Source: Carallia brachiata (Eukaryota; Streptophyta; Magnoliopsida; Malpighiales; Rhizophoraceae). From it: a DNA stretch of 64,000 nt. The stretch covers positions 210,468 to 274,467 of the forward strand of contig JADCRB010000045.1 of the NCBI GenBank assembly GCA_021464245.1, written 5' to 3'. A model generated the notes under the pieces. That model was not told the DNA's origin. It saw only the letters and a program-made list of their open reading frames with translations, and ran no database searches. Below are positions 46,471-60,200 of the stretch, piece after piece. Every line of letters begins with the position of its first letter. The stretch's first letter is position 1. Made by a program: the position numbers and the translations under genes.

Positions 46471-49400
46471 ATTAACTGCATGTCAGCTCTTACATTGTGC
46501 ATAGTTCAAATATCCCGGAGACCAAGTTCTGCAACCCATTGTCTTTGCCGATCATTGTCTTCATACACAGCTGACAAGACTCACTCGGTCCAGCACCGTA
46601 TATTTGGAAGCTTCGAGAGAGAAACCATGAATTCAATTAATAAGCATTTAAAGATAAGATTCTAACTCAATCCGTGAGTAAAAAATGTGTTCAAATTAAG
46701 AAGTCTCAACCAATCAATATTCACTTACGGGCCGCTTCTTCCTATGGTGTCCTCCTTCGCTTCCGCTAAAAAACAAAATTGAAGAGGTTATTAGTCCCCA
46801 TCAATAACCTGTCTGCAGCCTTTGCATGTGCAAAGGTTGTTGCTGCTCCCGCATCAGCTTCCACAATAGTTGGATTTCTAGGCATTTTAAAGTTGGACGC
46901 TCTGAAATCTGACTACTTTAAGTTCTAATGACAAACTAGAATAACCTGTAAAATTAATATTGTTAATAAAGTAGAGTCTAAACAAACACAGGACTACTTG
47001 GTTAAGAATATTTTTAAATCACAAGTTCATCTGATCAAGAATATACAATCATCTACTTCAAAATGACTCCATCTATTTAAAGAAATTTGGCATTCATGCC
47101 ACCCAATCCATTTATTGTACTCACTCAAGACCTAAGTCCCAAGCATATAAAGATAGGCATGTACGTTTCCAGCAGATGAAATGTAAAAGTACTGAGTTGG
47201 AGGTTCAAAAATATTGAACTAAATCAGTGATGAACAAACAATCTTGCCTAGAAATTGGCTTTCATTGAATTCTTCCCTTCAAACTGGGCGGCCAAGTTGC
47301 CAAAGTGTTAGCAGAATTAAAGACGAATAAATAAATTGATAAAAAGAGGAGAAAGAGATCTGAATGTTCAACGCAGTTAAAGAGACTTTTTCAAACAAGA
47401 AATAGGACAATAAAGAACTTATGGTTATACGTCCAAAAAAACAAGGACTGATGGCTGTAAAATAACTACTTACAAGCAAAGATAAGAGTGAGGTGAGCAA
47501 TTTACGAGCAAATAGAAACACAAATCTGCCTGTGCACGTTGGAGGTCTTGCATGCACACTAATGCAAACACCTGTATTGAAGACCATAACACAATATACT
47601 AGGCATTAAAACTAAAGCTAATGACGGGGCACACCAGCAAGTCTACAACCTGACACAAAGGTTGCAAGCCCAATGGCAGCATTCCTATCCTAGAAGTTTT
47701 TGGATGTTCTATGCAAGTCATGTCTAGAAATTTCAAAATGGTCGCTAACATGAATCATACTCTGCAACTAAAATCCAAATTGCTAAGCATTATCATAAGA
47801 AGTTCTCAAAAAAAAAAAAAAAAGCTTTATCATAAGAAAAGTCTATTCTTTCAGAGACCTCCCAAGAAAGGACAGGAATCAACAGGCTGTGGCGGAAATC
47901 AAGACACAAGCCGAGAGAATTCAAGAAAAGAGAGCAAAATAAAGATTCAAGAGAGAGTGACATGGCCCAAATTATTCCAACAGTTTAGAAAGTGTAACCT
48001 AACAAACAGCAGAAATATCCATTGGACTTATTAAATCTCATCTGAAACAATATTTTAAAACTCTTTCGATTGGTTTTTTAACCTCCAGTTTCTCTTGAAG
48101 GCTATAGCAGTCAACAAAAACAGTCAATGTGTTTTCCCAAGCCAACGCAACTTATAGATAAGGAAGGCCTTTGGTTCATCCCACACAAAACCTTTCCCTT
48201 CACCAGCCTTTTCCCTGAAACTCTCTGTGTGCTTAATTCTTATTTGACATGAGCATTGACAAATCAAAAAATTCATGGTTTCACATAGGAATGAGAGAAG
48301 CAAACTGTCATGCCTGACATTCACAACAAACAATCAACAAAAGAATTGGTTGTACCTCATGGAGTATTGAGGATCGATCCGCAACAGGCAGCAAGATTCA
48401 CAAGCTTCGTGCCATGATCATTAACCAAGCATTGGGATCCTTCCTTAGCACATAAATAAGCAAAGGATGATCCTAGAATATGACATTGTCGCTAAATCCA
48501 AAATTTGTTTGCCAAAGAGTGCAAAGCACCAAATTCTAATATTTGGCATTAAAACAGATAGTCAATAAAAGCATTTGGACATACCTTTGTACATCCTTGA
48601 GAATCAATCTGCAACATGAAGCAAGGTTCACAAAATCTATGCCTCAATTAGCATGTCTTGGCATTCTTCCTGGTATATCTGATGACAAATCATGATCCCT
48701 TAGTTATCCCATTGTTGCTGAAGCCAAAACTTTTTTTGCCTTAAGTTAAGCACACAGATATTTTTAAAAGAATATCAGTCTTAAACAATACTCGACCATG
48801 CAGACAACTTTCGGCATTGGTTGTCATTATGAAATCAGAACCAACCAAAAAAGTTCTACCTTGTGCATCTTCAGATTCATATATAGCGTCTACAATTTAA
48901 GATTCTTCAAGAAAACAAATTATAATATTTAATAGGAAAATAAATACATTGCAACTTCAGCTTGATTAAAAAAACAAAAAAAAAAAACCACAAATAACTT
49001 TCGCTTTTAAAGAAACTGCAAGGCGAATCAAAGAGAATTCAACATCCTAAAATTCAACTATTCCAGAAATTGAATCATTTTAAAAAGTTGAGCACTTTCC
49101 TCAACAAGGTTCTTCAAGTTTTCTGTCCACATACCCAATTTCTGTATCCTTATCTTCCGCCCACTGCAGTTGTTTTGACTTGAAAAAATTGGATCATAGT
49201 AATCTAGCAAATCAGAGTCAGTAGCCTACTTCTTCCTCTTGGAGTTGCTCCAGAAAACACAAACATCACATTTTCCCATTCCGTCTACAACAATTAAAAG
49301 ACACATTCAAGCATAAAAAACTCAATCCTTATATTCAATATGTATTATATTATCCCAACAAAACATAACAATGCTGCAAAAATTGCAGATAGAAAACTAA

Positions 49401-51340
49401 AATTTCCAAAGGAATGATTGCTACCAAATTACCAAACAAGTCCCAAAAAGTAGTCAGTTCTTTGTTCAAAACAAACTTTATGAGTCAACTTCAATAAAAC
49501 TCAGTGGCCATTTTATTGTTTGCAAATTCAAAGTAAATATTTCTTGTCTAAGAAAATTAATGTTCGCTTTCTTAGGGTCGATGCATCTTGCAACTAATCA
49601 TGGTTATTTTTTTACTAAAATATGAAATAATGTAGGAGATTGTTATCTTGCAGGGAAATTAGAAACATAGGCAGATGAATAAACCTGTTTCTGAAAAGGG
49701 GGGAAAAAAAAAGATCGAGAATTTAGTTATGTAAAGGCATGGAATAACACGAGGAAGCCACCTGGAACAATCTTGAAATTTTCCTCTAATGCTTTTTCTG
49801 GTGTTCCATTCACAAGAAAAATGGTATCTTATCCATAAGTGGATGCAAATCAAAAGGACTGTATAATGCACAAATTACTCAGGAAGACATACTGATCTAT
49901 TCTGTCAATTGCATGGAGCATAAATCAGCGGACATGGCAGTTATACACACCCCGCAATAGAAGATTGATAACTCAGTCATGGGAATGTAGGAAAATTTCA
50001 AATAGATATCGGTAAAATGCCAACATTGTGTTGGTTATACCTGTGATTCAACATCAGTTACATGTTGAGCCTCTAGAGAAGTTACTCAATAAACAAAAAG
50101 CTCAGCTGACAAAAATTCATTGGCGATGGAATCACTAGAACCATGAAACCTACAGTCACTTACCACCATTGAGCAAGCCAACAAATCAATATGGGAAGCT
50201 TTGTTTTGTAAAATTAATTTATGATATGTGTCATACAAGATGTCCTTTTTCAACGAAAGTAACTTTCAGGTGTTATATGGCAGTATAACATCATGCTAAT
50301 ATTTCAATGATCTGCAAGTTCAGGGAGAATCTAGGATCAAGACAGGCAAAAAAGCATTGGCTCAAGCATTAACATATGTGCAGCCCTATTAAAAATGATA
50401 TTAGTGGGCTAAATGTAAGATTTTGTCTGACAGGTGGATTGCTCATGGATTGCTCAGAAGACAAAAGATGCTAGAATATAACAAGGTTAGATGTATTGCC
50501 ATGCAACAAGAATAGCAAAGTGTACAAATAAATATTTCATGTGCAGATGTTAAGATAATAGATGAAGAAATACAAGCAGTGTCTCTAAAGTTGACAAGGG
50601 AATCCTTGCATCACAAATTTATAGCATGCATCTGCTCAGGTAAGCACCCTGCAGCCAAAATACAAGTCTTCATGGTGATAAGAAAGAATAAAGATATCCA
50701 ATTTGCATGACCTTTGTTTTCCTCATAATTCTTCCACCTATATGGTTGACTCTTCGCTATGAGTTTGCCTCAATGCCATAGAAAGGAAGAGCATTTATGC
50801 TGGTTACATCTACACAATGAGGTGGCCATAGGGTAACTGATGCAGCACGATTCAAACACTTGCATTGAGTATCAAATATTGGTATTATGAAGATTTCTAA
50901 TCTTTCCAATTTCAAAAAAGAAATTCAACCTACAAATTTTCATTGGCATTATAATTTCCAACCTACCATACATTAAAATGATAAATGGACAAACTAATGA
51001 ATGATGACCACCATGAATTGCTAGGAAAACTGTTACTCGCTTCTCTTCTTTCGGTATTTCATTGACAAGCAAGCTGATAATTGGAAATGTGACACCCATC
51101 TCTTGAGAAGAAAAAGGACAAGAGAACAAGCATGTTTAGCAATGCCATAGACAAGCAGCTACTTTAGAAAAGCAATATGTCCAATAACTAAGCACAAAGA
51201 ATGGTATTTCACCTTCCAATACTTCCATTAGTTTGCCCTTAAATAAGAAGCCTCTAATTTTGTATCTCATGCAGTTTGAATTCCCTTAAACAAAAGCTAG
51301 ATTAATAATAAGAACAAGCAGAGAGCATCAGGCCCAGTTT
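46383..51340 (-). repeat. Repeat block B (duplicated non-coding unit)
   Basis: 46,383-48,690 aligns with 35,880-37,770; 48,350-49,860 with 57,240-58,270 in shortened form; 49,430-50,060 with 59,870-60,610; and 50,290-51,340 with 28,100-29,150. The TATA-bearing promoter end present in blocks A and C (31.95 and 61.83 kb) is absent here. No full reading frame is present. A short open minus-strand stretch at about 46,760-46,890 (MPRNPTIVEADAGAATTFAH) may be another exon relic of unknown family. Confidence 0.6.
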
Positions 51341-51412
51341 CCTAGCAAAGACCTCGTGGTAACTTACAAGCTAGATTAATACGTTACATTTTTTTACTAT
51401 GAAGTTGCGTCA

Positions 51413-51712
51413 TAACTTACATTTTATAGACCACCGATCGTGTGATTTAGTGGTAAGAAATTCAATCGTATCTTTACAAAATCACGAGTTCAAATCCTGT
51501 CATGGTAGTTTGGTGAAGTTAAACGTATGCTCTAACTTCTAGAGTCTCGAACGACCCTGTAGTGACCCTTGTTGGGTCTATCGTGGTTTGCTCCCTTAAC
51601 AGGTCCAAATATAAAGGCCTGCATCCTACCTCAGGTAAGATCAGGTGTAATCCTCCTTAACAGGTATGTGGAGCTCCACCTCTGTTTACTTATTTTCCAC
51701 ACCACTTAACAT
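51413..51712 (+). mobile_element. tRNA-derived SINE inserted in the repeat
   Basis: The head reads GTGTGATTTAGTGGTAAGAA (A-box region) and GAGTTCAAATCCTG (B box), the pol III promoter layout of tRNA-derived SINEs, followed by about 200 bases of body. It is flanked by similar words, AACTTACATTTTATAG left and CTTAACATTTTACAG right. Paralogous uninterrupted sites CATAACTTACATTTTACAAC exist at about 43,950, and diverged ones at 44,868 and 46,170, which shows the element is an insertion. Confidence 0.75.
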
Positions 51713-52030
51713 TTTACAGTTAAAATTAAGATTAGATTCAAAAGACAAAATAGGACCAACACAGTAAGCCACTTGCATGAACTCGTGCATTCCACTTCAA
51801 CCCTTATAGCGTGCATAGACAAAATATCCTGGAAACCAAGTTCTGCCTGCAATCCATTGTCTTCCCCGATCATTGTCTTGATACACAATTGACAAGACCT
51901 GCTCGGTCGAGCACCGCACATTTGGTAGCTTTGAGAGGGAAACAATGCAGTCAATTAATAAGCATTTAAAAATGAGATTCTAAATAAATTCGCTAGTAAT
52001 AAAGGTGTTCAAATTAAGAGACTCAACCAA

Positions 52031-55000
52031 TCAATTTTCAGTCACGGGGCCGACTCTCCCTACGGGTCCTCCTTTGCTTCGGCCAAAAAAATTGGAAATA
52101 GATAAGTGGTCCCGCATTTCTTTGATATAAAAAATGTTTCTTCGATACATGGCCCCACATTTCTTCACCTCCCAACCGTTTTTAGGCATGTTAGGAAAAG
52201 GTTTAAAGTTAAACAAGACGGCGTCGTAGGAGCATTGGGTGAGGCGCGGACAATCCATCGCGATCATCTCATACAGGCTGCAAGCAAACAGCATTACAAG
52301 GTGCTCTCTGCGGCTTCCCGAGGCTGCTGTCATGCTGCTATCCTCATACAGAACAAAAGTGAAATCACTGCTGTCATGAAAATCGTCTCCAACAAAATGG
52401 CAGTTGCATTGGAGCTGCACGTCGTAAATATGATCACACTCAACAAGAAGGCATATAATAAATCCCAAGTAGCGATCCTTGTTGAGCCAATTTGAGGGAA
52501 GTCGAACTCTGACTCTGTCTCCTGTGCCTTGATTCACGCACCACTTTGGAATTCTATCTCCCGGATAGCAGACAAAAATACTCGGACACAGCATCTGTAC
52601 CCCAAAAACAAAAATCATGACAATATGTCATAATGTAAGCAGCGAATAACCAAAGAAAAAAAAAAAAGAAACAGAGGGAGAGAGTATGTCGGAGACCTTT
52701 TCATCATTATAGACTGTCACATTCTTATCTAAATAACGAACAGCCAACTGAGAGATGGGGTCTCTCAAGTTTTCACACACTTTGAAGCACTGAGATAAGT
52801 TGACTCCACGGAGATGAGATCGCCTATCATAAAGTAGTCGATTAAGGGAAGATATGTCTTCCAATGATGTGCAACCACGAGCATCTACTCGAAGTAGGCT
52901 CATTGGAAGCTCTGGCAAAGATTGAAGTCTTCTGCAATAGTCTATGTGAAGAAACTGAAGTTGAGTAAGTTGTTTGAGGCCTTCAGGGATACTCTTAAAG
53001 TGATTCCCACTTAAACTCATGTCCTTTAAAGCAGATAAACACCCAAGGTCAGCAGGTAATTGCCTGAGCTCACAAAATCGTAAGCTGATTGAGGTTAAGG
53101 AAGACAAGGTAAAACAAAACATCTCCAACCACGAACTTAATGAAGCAAGGTTTGAGCAACACTCCGTCCTCAACAATTTTAGCCCTTTCAGATTGTCCAC
53201 TAAGGATGGTAGCTCTTCTATGGCTGTCCAGCTCAAATACAGACTCTCTAGATTATCCATGCTCTCGGAAATTTCAGGAAATACTTTCAGTTTAGAGCAA
53301 AATTCCAGGTTGAGAAACTTAAGACATTTTAACTTGCAAATGTTGGTTGGGAGGCTCACAAGCTCCTTGCAAAAACTTAAGTTCAATTCAACCAATTGAT
53401 CAAGGTTCTCAATGGAGGAAGGCACTTTTTTTATCGCAGTCCCAAGTAAGTAGAGGTACCTTATACTTCTTGAGACCTTTGGAAATATCTCGAGTTTATT
53501 GCAACCGGAGAGGTCAAGAGTATCAAGATATCCCATGTCAATGTTGTTCGGAAGACTCATAAGCTTCTTGCAGTTCTTCAACCTTAGGCTCGTGACCATA
53601 CTAAATTGACTTAAGGACGAGAAATTCCTAACCATACTCTTAGACTGCAAACAATGAAAGAGAATTAAGTGTTAATGTTTAGTAAATCAAAGAAACCCTT
53701 TTGGTCAATTAGAAAAAGGTAATTAATAAGAATAATTTGTACCTCAGCTTCTTTCCATAGCTTTTTAATGTTGCCATGAGGTAACTCAATCAATAGGTGA
53801 TTTTCAGGACAAAAATCTCCTGGCAAATATTCCAATGGATATCCATACCAATAAAGGTACCTCAACTCATTAGGAAGATAATCAAGGCCCCGAGAAAGGT
53901 ACACTTTGCATTCTTCCTTTTTCCACCCTTCCACATCCTTTGAATTGTAGATTTTTAGAAATTTCAAGTTCAACATGTTTTCAAAGGCTTTAGGATTCAA
54001 GTGGATCTCTTTTTTTAGCTTGCTCATATCAAGGAATATGCCTTCAATTTTTCTCGTTCCCTGGAAAATAAAATAAAAAGCAACAGTGAGTAAGCATGAA
54101 AAGTGAATTTGAATTTTCATATTAAGTGCATCTTACCGTGTGTTTCATTAACACTCGATATATATCTTGTGAATCCCACAGTCTGCTACGTTTGCCTGCC
54201 TCCTTTGATTCCTCACGTACAATTTCCCTACCCATTTCTTGCATTAGATCGTGCATATCTAGTGCAACTAGCTCATTCCCCGAAATAGAAGTAGTAGTAG
54301 TATTTATGAGAGACTTGTCAATGAGATTCTGTATTCCAATCTCCATAGAAAACTCGCAACTATTCAGTATTCGTATCACAGTATCTTTGCTCTCACCTTT
54401 AAAGAAACATGCTATGTGAAGAAAGATTTCCCTCTCTTCCCTATCCAGCCCTTTGAAACTAATTTTTAGCACCTCTTGAATCTTACTCATGGGCACCCTT
54501 TTCAGTTTATTCAACGCACTTTCCCACTGAGTTTTGTTCTTGCCAAATAAAGAGGAACCTAGAACTTTAAGAGCCAAGGGATTACCCTGACAATATCTAA
54601 CAACCAAATCTGACATGGGTTTGTGATCAAAAAGGAGATGATTTTGCTTGAAGGCATATTGATTAAAAAGTTGAAGAGCTACATCATCACACAATGCCTT
54701 GACCTCGTACATATAATCAGCCCTGCTTTCAAAAGCTTGTTTATTTCTACTTGTTACAATGATCCTACTTCCTCGACCAAACCAACAAGGATTTCCAACA
54801 AAATGCTCTAATTGTTGCAGATCATCGACATCATCAAGAACAACTAATAACTGTTTGCGGCAGAGTCTTTGGATTAAAGATAGTCCAGGTCCAATACTTG
54901 GTGTATAAATTTTAACCTGACCATCTCCCAATGCTTGCGAAATGAGCTCCTCTAATAACTTTTTCATTCCACCTTTTTCCGATTCTTCTCTAACTTTTTG

Positions 55001-56025
55001 AAGAAAGCAGCAACCTTCAAATTGACATGAAATCTGGCTAAAAATAGCTTCGGCAATAGTGGTTTTACCAATACCACCCATGCCCCAAATGCCTAAAATA
55101 CGAACATCAGGGACTCCAATAGCCAGCACGTGTTTGATTTGCTTAAGGCGTGAATTTATTCCCACCAAGCTCTCCAAGCCCGTAGGCAAAGGCAATGTTT
55201 GATTCAGTTTCTTCAAAACATCTTTCACTATTTGGTCAATAAAATTACGCTCTGGCCTGCCATAAACAAGCCAAAGTTTCATAGCCACGCAAAGTTTCAT
55301 AAATACTTTTTGTAGCAATTTTGCAATAGATTTATGAAACTTTTAGTCATAAAAATGTCATCAACGTTATCAATTGCTAAATTTCAAAAGGTGCCAGCAC
55401 GGATTCCATTTCTATGAACTAGGTAGGTGAGATTGAAATCAGTCAACTCATAGTTTTCACACAGCCTATAATTAACAGAAACTTGAACACTGTAAAGTTA
55501 CCTGATGACATCGGAATCCCACCCGCATAGATTGGCAGCTCTGGTCAACGCAGCTTGCCACTTGGGGAACTTGTCTGAGTTGATCTGAAGATTTCTCTTG
55601 CGTTTACGACCAAAGGTGAAGGTCCCAGTCTGTTCCCTGACATCGGATGGATTCACATTATAAAAAACGGGTACAACAACCAGTCCACGAGTTTCGCGGC
55701 ATTCCATAATCTTGACGAGTTCGTCCAAGCACCAGAAAGAAGATGCATAGTCTTCTGAGAAAACGACAACTGCAATCTTTGATTCTTCGATTGCTTGCAG
55801 AAGGGCGGGAGCGATTTCGTCTCCTTTGCGAAGCTGGTAGTCTATGAAGGTCTCAAGACCTTTTTCAGACAAGGCAGCATGGAGATGGCTGATGAAATTA
55901 TCGCGAGTGTCTTCACCCCTAAAGCTCAAGAAGACGTCATGCTTCCATTGATTCTGATTGTGGTTGCGGGTAGTAGGACAAGCAGAGGAAGAAGAAGAAG
56001 AAGAAGAAGAAGAAGCCAAAGCCAT
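52031..56025 (-). CDS. TIR-NBS-LRR immune receptor with C-JID domain (TNL-2), intact
   Basis: Intracellular immune receptor; TIR domains of this class act as NADases once pathogen recognition opens the NB-ARC switch. Exons: 56,025-55,502 (TIR), 55,256-54,137 (NB-ARC), 54,060-53,743, 53,644-52,697 (LRR), 52,594-52,031 (C-JID; TGA). Phases agree, giving 1,157 aa. TIR: residues 29-41 HDVFLSFRGEDTR, likely catalytic Glu102 in WCLDEL. NB-ARC: P-loop 233-241 (GMGGIGKTT), kinase 2 at 311-318 (LLVVLDDV), GNPLAL 399-404, MHD 509-511. LRRs run from exon 3 to about residue 970, with the typical LPPHGN-like start (IELPHGNIKKLW). C-JID: RIPKWCVNQ, LGFIICLLVE. The start was chosen at MALASS; an in-frame ATG seven codons upstream exists. 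A ten-Ser tract follows the start. The last dozen or so residues come from flanking repeat sequence. The pathogen recognised cannot be told. Confidence 0.92.
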
Positions 56026-57240
56026 CGGATGATCATTATAATTCATAATTAAGAGGAAAGTGCGCGCAGATGAAAGAATTGAAAAGGCTCTTCACCTCTT
56101 CTGAGTTCTGACAGAATAGATAACTATAGCAGTAAGAAACCGCCTAATCAGCAATTTATCAGACGGCCCATTGACTCACTGTCAACCTTTTTACGGTTTG
56201 GAATCGAATTTTTTCTGTTGATTGCGTATCTGTTAATTTCTTCTCCAATGCCGTTGTACATGTGTCGCATTACCTCGATTGGTTATCTTCAAACGCACCG
56301 TTTAACTGCATCTGACTAATGACACCTATAACAAGTTAACAACTATTAACGGGGTTACCTGCTTAACGCTTATCCACCGGATCAGATTATGACATAGTAA
56401 TACCGTCAAAAGTCATCATCTCTTTCGCTACTAATCACAACTGAAACGTACTCATCTATGCAACGGAGCAGAATTCAATGTTGCAATAGGATACTCCAAA
56501 ACTCTTCTCCGATCTTCTGTCTCTGACAAAAAGTTTGGTAAACAAGAAAAATTGTGTTGAGTGTGAGTCTGTGGACAAGCTGTTTTAATGCCCTGTCCAT
56601 GTTGGATATGTATTGAATATGTTACAAATATGTATTGGACACGTTAATAATGTGTTCGTTAAAAAAAATTTAAAAAATTGAAATAATTTGGATACGCTTG
56701 TATACACTTAAAACATATTATGATATGCTTAGGATACGTCAAGACACATCTCTAAAAACGTTAAAAAAAAAGTTTTAAACACTAAGATATCATTTCTGCC
56801 AACTCTCACAGCCATTTTGTTACATATATATTTTCCAATGGCAGGCCAGATAGTGGAGATTCAAGATTCTTTTAAGTTATATGCTCTATCCGTTATGAAG
56901 TCTTTTTGTTTTTTTAATTTTAAGTGTTTGTTAATTTTATTTATTTTTTATATAAGTATTACTCATTTATAATTTTTTACTACATAATTTTTTTTTATTT
57001 CAAGTTAAATTCACTCATTGTATGTTTTAAAATAATGAGTAAATTATATTTATTTAAAAAATGAAGTCAAATTAAAAATCTCCTTAATTTTTAATAACAA
57101 AAATTAAATTTATTAAAAAAAAATTTTATTACAATATTATATCTTTTTGAGATTTCTAATTTAACTCGTATTTTTTAGTGAGTATAATTTACTCTTACAA
57201 TAAACAATAAGTGGAATTTACAATCAACAAAAGTAATCAT
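56026..57240. other. TNL-2 upstream region and AT-rich repeats
   Basis: The first 170 bases resemble the region upstream of TNL-1 and of the TIR scar (shared CAGCAATTTATCAG and TTGACTCAC-GTCAACC), so this is probably the conserved core promoter and leader. A diverged CGTGTCC-type repeat lies at 56,570-56,760. AT-rich DNA at 56,930-57,215 shares GAGTATAA-TTACTC words with 62,130-62,230 and may be a fold-back element. Confidence 0.4.
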
Positions 57241-60200
57241 GTATTCCTCACGGAAGTATTGAGGACTATCCGCAACAGGCAGCAAGATTCACAAGCTTCA
57301 TACCGCGATCGCTAACCATGTGTGAGGATGCTTCCTTGACACATAAATGAGCAAAGGATGATCCTAGATTATAACCTTGTCACTGAATATATAATTTGTT
57401 TGTTTGGCATTAAAACAGACAGTCAATAAAGCATTTGGACGTACCTCTATAAATCCTTGAGAATCATTCGAAGCAAGGTTCACAAAATCCATACTTCAAT
57501 CACTCACATCTAGGCATTCTTCCTGGTATATCTGACAAGAAAGGATGATCCCTTAGTCATCCCATTATTGCTGAAGCCAAAACTTTTTTTCGCCTAAAGT
57601 CAAGCATACAGAGATTTTTAAAAGATTATCAGTCTTAAACAGAACTGAACCATGCAGACAACTTTTGGCATCCATTGTCATTATAAAATCAGAACCAACC
57701 AGAAAAGTTCTACCCCGTGCATCATCAGATTCATGTATGGCATCTACAATTTAAGATGCTTTGAGAAAAACTAATAACATTTAATTGGAAAATATATATA
57801 TTGCAACTTCAGTTTGATAAGAAAACAAAACATACCACCAGTATTCATCGCTTTTAAAGAAACTACAAGGCCAATCATAGAGGATTCAACATCCTAACAT
57901 TCAACTATCCTAGGAATTGAATCATTTTAAAAATTTAAGCACTTTCCACAGAAAAGTTCTTCATGTTTTCTGTTAAAGTACCCAATTTCTGTATCTGTAT
58001 CTTTCACCCACTGCAGGTGTTTTGACTCGAGAACTTGGATCCTATATTACTAGCAAACCAGAGTCAGGAACCTACTTCTTCCTCTTGGAGTTGCTCCAGA
58101 AGACACAAACATAACATATTCCCTTTCCATCTGCAACAACATGGAATTACACAAGGACCCCAGCTGGTTCAGTCTTGAAACTTTCCTCTAATGCTTTTCC
58201 CAGTGTACACTTCACAAAAAAAATATTATCTTATCCATAAGTGGATGCAAATCAAAAGGACTACAAAATTATCCATAAATGGACAATTCTCAGTTAAAAA
58301 ATATTGAACTAAATAGTGATGAACAAACAAGCCTGCCTAGAAATAGATTAATCTGCTTTATTTTATTAAGCCAAGCCTTGAGTTGCCTTCCATTAAATTA
58401 TTGCCTTAAAACTGGCGGCCAAGTTGCGAAAATGTTGGCAGAATGATTGATAAAAAGAGGAGCAAGAGACCTGAATGCAGTTAAAGAGACTTTTTGGGAC
58501 AAGAAAGACTGAAGGCTAGATGTACAAAAAAAGGGACTGATGGGCATAAAATAATTATACTTACAGCAAAGTGAAGAGTGAGGCAAGCAATCTACCAGGA
58601 AATAGAAATGCCAGCCTGCCTGTGCACGTTGGAGTTCTCGCATGCACACTTACACAATCACCTGCATAGAAGAACGTAACAGAATATATTGGGCATTAAA
58701 ACTAAAGCTAATGACGAGCTACATGTGCAAGTCTACCACCTGACACAAAGGTTGGAAGGCCTGGTGGCAGCATTCCTAGCCTAGAAGTTTTTGAGAGTTC
58801 GATGCATGTCATGTTTTTTCCTTAGCCCAACTTGAATGTCATTTCTGTCAAGATATTTCAAATTGATTGCTAATTATGAATCATACCCTACAACTAAGAT
58901 TCAAACCACTAAGCATTATTAAAAGAAAAGTCTATTCTTTCAGAGACCTCCCAAGAAAGGACAAACGAATCAACAGATTGTGACAAAAATCAAGAGACAA
59001 GCTAAGAGAATTGAAGAAAAAAATGCAAAAAAAAGGTTCAACAAAGAGTAAAATGGCCGAAATTACTCCAACAGTTTAGAATGTCTAGGCTAACAAACAG
59101 CCAAAACATTCAATGGACTTATTAAAACCCATTTGAAACATTATTTTTACACTCTTATGGTTGCTTTTTAATTTCCAGCTTCTCTTAAATCCTATACCAA
59201 TTTACAATGAACAATCAATGTGTTTTCCCAAGGCAATGCAACTTATAGATAAGAAAGGCCTTTGGTTCATCCCAGCACAAAAAACACCTGCCTCTTCCCT
59301 GAAACTCTCAGTGCATTTAATTCGTATCTAAGATGAGCGTCCACAAAACATAACATTTGTGGTTCCGTATAGTACGAGAGAACTGAACTGTAATGCCTGG
59401 CATTCATAACAAACAATCAACAAAAGCAATTGGGTGTCCCTCATGGAGTTTTGAGGATTGATCCGCAACAAGCAGCAAGATTAACAAGCTTTGTGCCACA
59501 ATTACTAACCATGCATTGGGATCCTTCCTTAGCGTATAAATGAGCAAAGGATGATCCTAGATTACAAAATTGTTGCTGAATCCAAAATTTGTTTGCCAGA
59601 GGGTGCAAAGCACCAAATTCTACTGTTGGGCATTAAAACAGACAGACAATAAAAGCATTTGGATGTACCATTATACATCCTTGAGAATCAATCTACAACA
59701 TGAAGCAAGGTTCACAAAATCCATGCCTCAATCACTCATGTCTTGGCTTTCTTCATGGTATATCTGATGAGAAAGCATGATCCCTCAGTTATCCCATTGT
59801 TGCTTTAGCCAAAACCTTTTTTCGCCTGAAGTCAAGCATAAAGAGATTTTCAAAGATTACCCAACAAGTCGCAAAAAATTTCGTCAATTCCTAGTTCAAA
59901 AAGGTTTCTAGTAGTCAACTTCTAGGAAGCTTGGTGGGTATTCAACTGTTTGCAAATTTACAGTCAATCTTTCTTATCCAAGGGAATTCATCTTTGCTTT
60001 CTTAGGTTAATGCTTCTTGCCACTAATCATGGTTACTTTTTACTGAAATATTAAGTAATGAAGGAGACTGTCATCTTGTACAGAAATTAGAGAACACAGG
60101 CAGATGAATAAACTTTTTTTTCTGAAAAGGGGAAAAAACTCAATAGTTTAGTCACGTTAAGGCAAACTCATGACAAGATTCCACCCACTTGTGAGCATCA

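Noticed and set aside
51413..51500. tRNA gene
   Set aside because: A- and B-box words are present, but no acceptor stem or full cloverleaf; it fits a SINE head better.
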